Origin: Thermoproteota archaeon
Lineage (GTDB): Archaea; Thermoproteota; Thermoprotei_A; Sulfolobales; Acidilobaceae
Assembly (NCBI GenBank): GCA_013152575.1
Contig: JAADGB010000007.1
Coordinates: forward strand, 1-9,025
Reading direction: 5' to 3'
DNA length: 9,025 nucleotides
Position numbers and translations under genes: made by a program. The notes below the pieces were generated by a model. It was not told the origin of the DNA, made no database searches, and was given only the letters and a program-made list of their open reading frames with translations. Below, in pieces: positions 5,787 through 9,025 of the stretch (position 1 is the first letter of the stretch; each line of letters starts with the position of its first letter).

Positions 5787-6792
5787 AGAACCGTGAAATC
5801 TCGTCTTCAGGAGGCTCATATAACTCCATTACCTCTCCATCACCGACTAGTATGAGTTTTGCTTCACCCTCTACAACGGTCCCTATAGGCGCAGCTACAT
5901 ATCCATGCCTCCTTGCTATTTCGAGGATGGAGTCTAGATTTTCGGGAGGCGCCGTTACTATGAGGGTCCCACTGCTGATCAGTTTCAGTGGGTCCACATT
6001 GAGGGCCTTACAGGCTTCCGCGACTCTCTCATCAACTACTATCTTCTTCTTATCTATTCTGAGAGTCTTGGACGACGCGAGTGCTACCTCTACTAAGGCG
6101 CCTAGGAGACCTCCCTCTGTCGCGTCGTGCATTGAGTGGACGAGCCCCTTCTCGGCTAGCTCGACTGCGACGTCGATAACGGAGAGGCGTACTCCCCTCT
6201 TCAGGTACTCTATTGTTTCTTGAGGGACCCCTTTCTCCCTGAGGAGTATTTCGAAGTCATTTGCGAGTATGAATGCCCCTTCTTGGCCTGCATACCCGAT
6301 CTGTACCACTACGTCTCCAGGCCGGGCGTTGCCTGTTGGAACTATGCATTCTCTGCAGGTGCATCCCATGACGTAGACGGCTACAATAGGCTTCTCTAGG
6401 CCGGGCGTGTATTCTGTGTGACCCCCGATCACCTCTATTCCCAGCTCCCTGGCAGTCTCGCCTATCTCGCTTGCCAGCGCCTCGACCTTCTCCAGCGGGT
6501 AGCCTGGGGGTAGGAGGAGGAGTACCTGCGCCCATCTCGGCCTTGCCCCCGTTACGGCTACATCGTTCGATGCGACTATGACTGCTAGCTTACCAGTTGT
6601 TTCACCAGCCTCTGTTATCGGGTCTACGTGGCTTACCAGCATGCAGCTTCCCAGGTCTACGATTCCTGCGTCCTCGCCTGGGCCCGGGCCTGTTATGACT
6701 GATGGGGTGTGTATTGTTGTTATCTTGGAGAGTATCTTTGATAGCTCCCTTATGGGTAACTTACCTATCCATTTACCATTCTTCTCTTGCAA
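5779..6792 (-). CDS. AIR synthase/PurM-superfamily ATP-binding protein, HypE-like but without the C-terminal cysteine
   Basis: The 337-residue protein has the two-domain PurM/HypE/ThiL layout. Motifs are GPGPGEDAG (35-43, nucleotide/Mg loop), HVDPITEA (55-62), SNDVAVTGARPRW (75-87), IGGHTE (122-127) and HDATEGGL (222-229). The superfamily uses ATP to activate amide or formyl oxygens. True HypE, which makes the cyanide ligands of NiFe hydrogenase, needs a C-terminal cysteine; this protein ends in ISRFWK with none, and no other hyp gene is visible. An unusual CTCREC cluster (Cys144, Cys146, Cys149) sits between the domains. The TTG start at 6792 gives a 20-base overlap with the methionine synthase gene upstream, so the genes are co-transcribed. 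ATG at 6768 is out of frame, and no better in-frame start is seen. Substrate unknown; function with methionine synthesis is an inference from linkage. Confidence 0.82.
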   Translation of the reverse strand: MQEKNGKWIGKLPIRELSKILSKITTIHTPSVITGPGPGEDAGIVDLGSCMLVSHVDPITEAGETTGKLAVIVASNDVAVTGARPRWAQVLLLLPPGYPLEKVEALASEIGETARELGIEVIGGHTEYTPGLEKPIVAVYVMGCTCRECIVPTGNARPGDVVVQIGYAGQEGAFILANDFEILLREKGVPQETIEYLKRGVRLSVIDVAVELAEKGLVHSMHDATEGGLLGALVEVALASSKTLRIDKKKIVVDERVAEACKALNVDPLKLISSGTLIVTAPPENLDSILEIARRHGYVAAPIGTVVEGEAKLILVGDGEVMELYEPPEDEISRFWK

Positions 6793-7765
6793 TTCTAGCA
6801 GCCTCGACCATGTTCTTGAGCTTCATCTTGGCTATCTCTCGTGGGAGCCTCTTCAAGCCACAGTCTGGGTCTATGTAGATCTTCTCCGGTGGTAGGATGT
6901 CTAGCTTCATTATCCTGTCTATTGCCTCCTTTATCTCCTCAACCGTCTCAACCTGTGTGGAGTGGACGTCTACTACGCCATAGCCTATCTCCTTATCGTA
7001 GCCGTATTCTTTGAGGTATGGGAGTAGTCTGAAGTCGCTGTTCCTCAGCTCGAAGTCGAACTGGTCCACTGGATAGTCTAGTATGTATGGTATGATCCTC
7101 TCGATCCTGCCGAAGCATATGTGGACTATCTTCTTCGCCTCGATACCCTTCAACATCACCTTCAACGCTTCCCCAAGCATCTCTGCCTCTTCCTTCCAAG
7201 GCCTCGTTGAGAGGGCTGGCTCATCTACCTGGATGTATTTCGCGCCCGCTGCTACGAGGGCCTCAATCTCCTTCCTCAGGACTCTCGCGAGCTCCATTAT
7301 CACCTCGTACCTGTCACCGTAGTGTAGGTCGAAGCTCCACTCTAGCATAGTGTAGGGACCCGTGAGGATGCCCTTTACTGGCCTCCCCTGCGAGTACTTG
7401 GTAGCGGTTTTCCAGTCGTCTAGTGTCATCGGCTTTGTCCATTCTATGCGTCCCACGATTATCGGCTTCCTGAAGTATACGTTGTCGAAGATCTTCACCC
7501 ACTCTCCCGGCACGTAGCCTTCCATTATCTCGGCGAAGTATACTACCATGTCCTCTCGGCTTTGCTCGCCATCGCTTATGATATCTACGCCAGCCCATAT
7601 CTGGTCCTCTACAACCCCCTTGATTGCCTCCTCAATCAGGCTCCTGAACTCTTCTTCACCGATCTCCTTCCTCTTCCTAAGCTTCAATGCCTTAGAGGCT
7701 GGTGGGAGCTTGGGATAACTCCCCACGACCGTAGTTGGGAACTTCTTAGGAACCGTGTACTCCAT
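6773..7765 (-). CDS. metE: Cobalamin-independent methionine synthase, catalytic (MetE C-terminal) subunit
   Basis: The 330-residue protein corresponds to the C-terminal half of bacterial MetE, which moves a methyl group to homocysteine to make methionine. All four zinc ligands are seen: His215 and Cys217 (VHICFGR), Glu239 (DFELRN) and Cys302 (DPDCGLKRL). SYPK (16-19), DGEQSREDMVVYF (65-77) and IQVDEPALSTR (178-188) are the other catalytic-domain motifs. Bacterial MetE is about 750 residues with an extra N-terminal barrel; here that barrel is encoded by the gene immediately upstream, so this looks like a two-subunit enzyme. The methyl donor may be a methylated pterin or a corrinoid protein, which sequence alone does not settle. 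The ATG start is fixed by GGAGGTGA 6 bases upstream. The gap from the upstream gene is 6 bases, and the downstream overlap is 20. Alternative: a stand-alone core methionine synthase of the Mes type. Confidence 0.93.
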   Translation of the reverse strand: MEYTVPKKFPTTVVGSYPKLPPASKALKLRKRKEIGEEEFRSLIEEAIKGVVEDQIWAGVDIISDGEQSREDMVVYFAEIMEGYVPGEWVKIFDNVYFRKPIIVGRIEWTKPMTLDDWKTATKYSQGRPVKGILTGPYTMLEWSFDLHYGDRYEVIMELARVLRKEIEALVAAGAKYIQVDEPALSTRPWKEEAEMLGEALKVMLKGIEAKKIVHICFGRIERIIPYILDYPVDQFDFELRNSDFRLLPYLKEYGYDKEIGYGVVDVHSTQVETVEEIKEAIDRIMKLDILPPEKIYIDPDCGLKRLPREIAKMKLKNMVEAARIAREEW

Positions 7766-7771
7766 CCCTCT

Positions 7772-7779
7772 TCACCTCC
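7772..7779 (-). promoter_or_regulatory. Ribosome-binding site of the catalytic MetE subunit, within the upstream stop
   Basis: On the minus strand this reads GGAGGTGA, a perfect match to the archaeal anti-Shine-Dalgarno sequence, 6 bases before the ATG at 7765. Its last three bases are the TGA stop of the MetE N-domain gene, so a ribosome finishing that gene is placed to start the next. This fits equal production of two subunits. Confidence 0.85.
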
Positions 7780-8779
7780 ACAGGGTTACTAGCTCGAAGC
7801 CCTTCTCAACAGCATACCTCTCGGTAAGCAAACCGAGGAGGAAGGTCTTCCTGAGACTATACCTGAATGGTATGAGGTCCATCCACGTCGTGGTCGTAAA
7901 GACCATCTCGTCAACATCAACATGCTTCCTGATGGTCTCTGCATCACTTATCAGGCGGTCGAAGTTATCGTCATGTATCCTCCTAGCATCCACCAGGCCC
8001 AATACTGGTACATGGCTTCCGAAACCCTTAGCCTCCAATAGCTTGAGGGCTCTCTCACGTGCATCTGTTATATCAAGCATCAGGTACTTGGTCTTCACAT
8101 CTAACAGTTTCTCGTATACTTCTGGTTTTGGAGAGTCGAAGTATACTGCTAGGATAGCCTTGTCCTCGAATCCCCTCACAATATCAGATACGAGATCCAC
8201 GGCAAGTGCGGCGTCATCTACGGTAGCATCCATGTCTGACAGTATTGGTTCATCTACCTGGACCATCCCAGCGCCAAGCTCTACTGCCTTCTCAACCTCC
8301 ATCCTAAGAGAATACGCTATCTTCTCAGCTAGCTCCTCGAACTTATACTCTGTCTCGTTCCTAGCAAGCTTAGCCATGGTCACGGGGCCTGGAATAACCA
8401 CCTTCAAAATGGCGGGATCAGCTAGTGGACCATACTCCAGCACTCTGGGGGCCAACACTGGCCTGATTATGTCTGGCTCGCCCGTGAATACTGGTATCCT
8501 GTAGAAGAAGTTGTTGTCAAAGTACCTGAGGAGGCCATCCACCGCCACGTTACGCCATGACTCCACAAAGGGCCTGAATATGTCATGCCAGTCGATCATC
8601 CCATCAACCACTACAGGGAGCCCCGCAGCCTTCTGAGCCCCTATGACCTCGCTGTGTGTCTTCAACATGTTTATGTTATACTCGCTAGTGCTTATCTTAC
8701 CCCTCTCGGAGTCCCTCAAGCTATACCTTGAGAGCCTAGTCCTAGGGTATCCTCCCAGCACCATTCCCCATACTTTCAA
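7772..8779 (-). CDS. MetE N-terminal-domain-like protein (probable non-catalytic subunit of split methionine synthase)
   Basis: The 335-residue protein resembles the N-terminal barrel of MetE: GGYPRTRLSRYSL (9-21, compare GFPRIGxxRELK), YFDNNFFYRIP (86-96, compare WFxTNYHYxVPE), VIPGPVTMAKLAR (128-140) and VQVDEPILS (173-181). It is a distant paralogue of the following gene, but the zinc ligands are absent: the HxC position reads YFD (213-215) and no CGL motif occurs near the C terminus. So it should not catalyse methyl transfer alone. In single-chain MetE this domain packs on the catalytic one and helps bind the folate. Gene order here (N domain, then catalytic domain, 6 bases apart) matches the fused protein. 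The start is TTG at 8779, about 26 bases after a TATA-like box, hence probably leaderless; ATG at 8764 is the alternative. First gene of the operon. Confidence 0.82.
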   Translation of the reverse strand: MKVWGMVLGGYPRTRLSRYSLRDSERGKISTSEYNINMLKTHSEVIGAQKAAGLPVVVDGMIDWHDIFRPFVESWRNVAVDGLLRYFDNNFFYRIPVFTGEPDIIRPVLAPRVLEYGPLADPAILKVVIPGPVTMAKLARNETEYKFEELAEKIAYSLRMEVEKAVELGAGMVQVDEPILSDMDATVDDAALAVDLVSDIVRGFEDKAILAVYFDSPKPEVYEKLLDVKTKYLMLDITDARERALKLLEAKGFGSHVPVLGLVDARRIHDDNFDRLISDAETIRKHVDVDEMVFTTTTWMDLIPFRYSLRKTFLLGLLTERYAVEKGFELVTLWR

Positions 8780-8805
8780 CTCTGCATTCCCTACTAGTGT
8801 AACAC

Positions 8806-8813
8806 CTTTAACC
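8806..8813 (-). promoter_or_regulatory. Candidate TATA box for the methionine synthase operon
   Basis: On the minus strand GGTTAAAG lies about 26 bases before the TTG at 8779, the normal distance to a transcription start. No ribosome-binding site lies between, so the first gene of the operon is probably translated from a leaderless mRNA, while the later genes use internal ribosome sites. Confidence 0.5.
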
Positions 8814-8896
8814 GGAATATGAGGGTTTTTACCAGGTGGATCGTAGGACTACTCCGCGTCGAGAAGCTGGTACTATGTAGAAACTATTAGCAAAAA

Positions 8897-8904
8897 CATA
8901 TATC
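8897..8904 (+). promoter_or_regulatory. Candidate TATA box for the gene starting near 8948
   Basis: CATATATC in an A-rich context (AAAAACATATATC) is the strongest TATA-like box on the plus strand in the divergent gap 8780-8947. It predicts transcription starting near 8926. The rest of this gap, apart from the box for the opposite operon at 8806-8813, shows no recognisable feature. Confidence 0.5.
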
Positions 8905-8947
8905 TACTACCGTAATACTTCTGGAATGGCTAGAGAGCGTGCTAACA

Positions 8948-9025
8948 ATGGAAGGTAAAGAAGTAGAAAGGGGAACAAGCATAGAGAAGATAGTAGAAAT
9001 ACTCGAAGGACTAGGTCACAGACTC
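8948..9025 (+). CDS. Start of an unidentified gene (3'-partial)
   Basis: An open frame from ATG at 8948 runs off the window after 26 codons. It encodes a charged N terminus, MEGKEVERGTSIEK followed by IVEILEGLGHRL, which looks like an amphipathic helix and is too short to assign. A TATA-like box at 8897-8904 supports transcription in this direction, divergent from the methionine synthase operon. GTG at 8939 is an in-frame alternative start. An 11-codon frame from ATG at 8926 overlaps this start in another phase. No clear ribosome-binding site is seen. The coding call rests on the promoter and codon pattern only. Confidence 0.5.
   Translation, partial: MEGKEVERGTSIEKIVEILEGLGHRL

Noticed and set aside
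5779..6792. True hydrogenase maturation protein HypE
   Set aside because: The C-terminal cysteine required for cyanide-ligand synthesis is absent and no hydrogenase or other hyp gene is in the window.
7755..8504. A 249-codon frame on the plus strand opposite the MetE N-domain gene
   Set aside because: It lies antisense to a gene with clear MetE-family motifs and a promoter. The product is Ser-rich with no motif, as expected from the complement of Glu/Asp/Ala-rich coding sequence.
1..9025. CRISPR arrays, insertion sequences or toxin-antitoxin modules
   Set aside because: No regularly spaced repeats, transposase motifs or small paired frames with ribosome sites were found on either strand.

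Overview
The window looks like the chromosome of a hyperthermophilic crenarchaeon, most likely of the Desulfurococcales/Sulfolobales type. The evidence is an archaeal Orc1/Cdc6 replication initiator, a DUF99 protein, archaeal TATA-like boxes and GGAGGTGA ribosome sites, many TTG starts (five of ten visible starts), heavy use of AGG (Arg) and ATA (Ile) codons, and G+C-rich tRNAs with encoded CCA. No mobile element, integrase, CRISPR array or defence gene is visible. The DNA is gene-dense: the largest gaps (about 170 bases at 8780-8947, 160 at 2547-2706, 103 at 1375-1477) are promoter or leader regions, and no gap reaches 300 bases.

Left part (1-1374): the 3' part of an RdgB/HAM1-type XTP/dITP diphosphatase on +, meeting tail to tail, with no spacer, an Ntn-hydrolase asparaginase/isoaspartyl peptidase on -. 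Middle (1478-2546): tRNA-Leu(UAA) on + and tRNA-Ala(GGC) on -, whose 3' ends face each other across one ZIP-family metal transporter gene with distinctive T-rich third codon positions. Then (2707-4481) an Orc1/Cdc6 gene overlapping by 7 bases a DUF99 (endonuclease V-like) gene, followed by an NAD-type malate dehydrogenase (4556-5479).

Right part (8779 down to 5503, - strand): a tight four-gene operon. Its first gene encodes a MetE N-terminal-domain-like protein without the zinc ligands. The second encodes the catalytic MetE C-terminal domain with all four zinc ligands. The third is a PurM/HypE-like ATP-binding protein without the HypE C-terminal cysteine, and the fourth is an unrecognised 89-residue basic Cys protein. 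The first two read as a cobalamin-independent methionine synthase split into two subunits in the same order as the domains of the single-chain enzyme. The last two are translationally linked to it and have no assigned role; this operon is the best candidate here for an under-described system. A divergent gene begins at 8948 and runs off the window.

Most of the window is housekeeping: nucleotide-pool cleaning, replication initiation, central carbon metabolism, methionine synthesis, metal uptake and tRNAs. Functions are assigned from motifs read by eye; no alignments or database searches were run.
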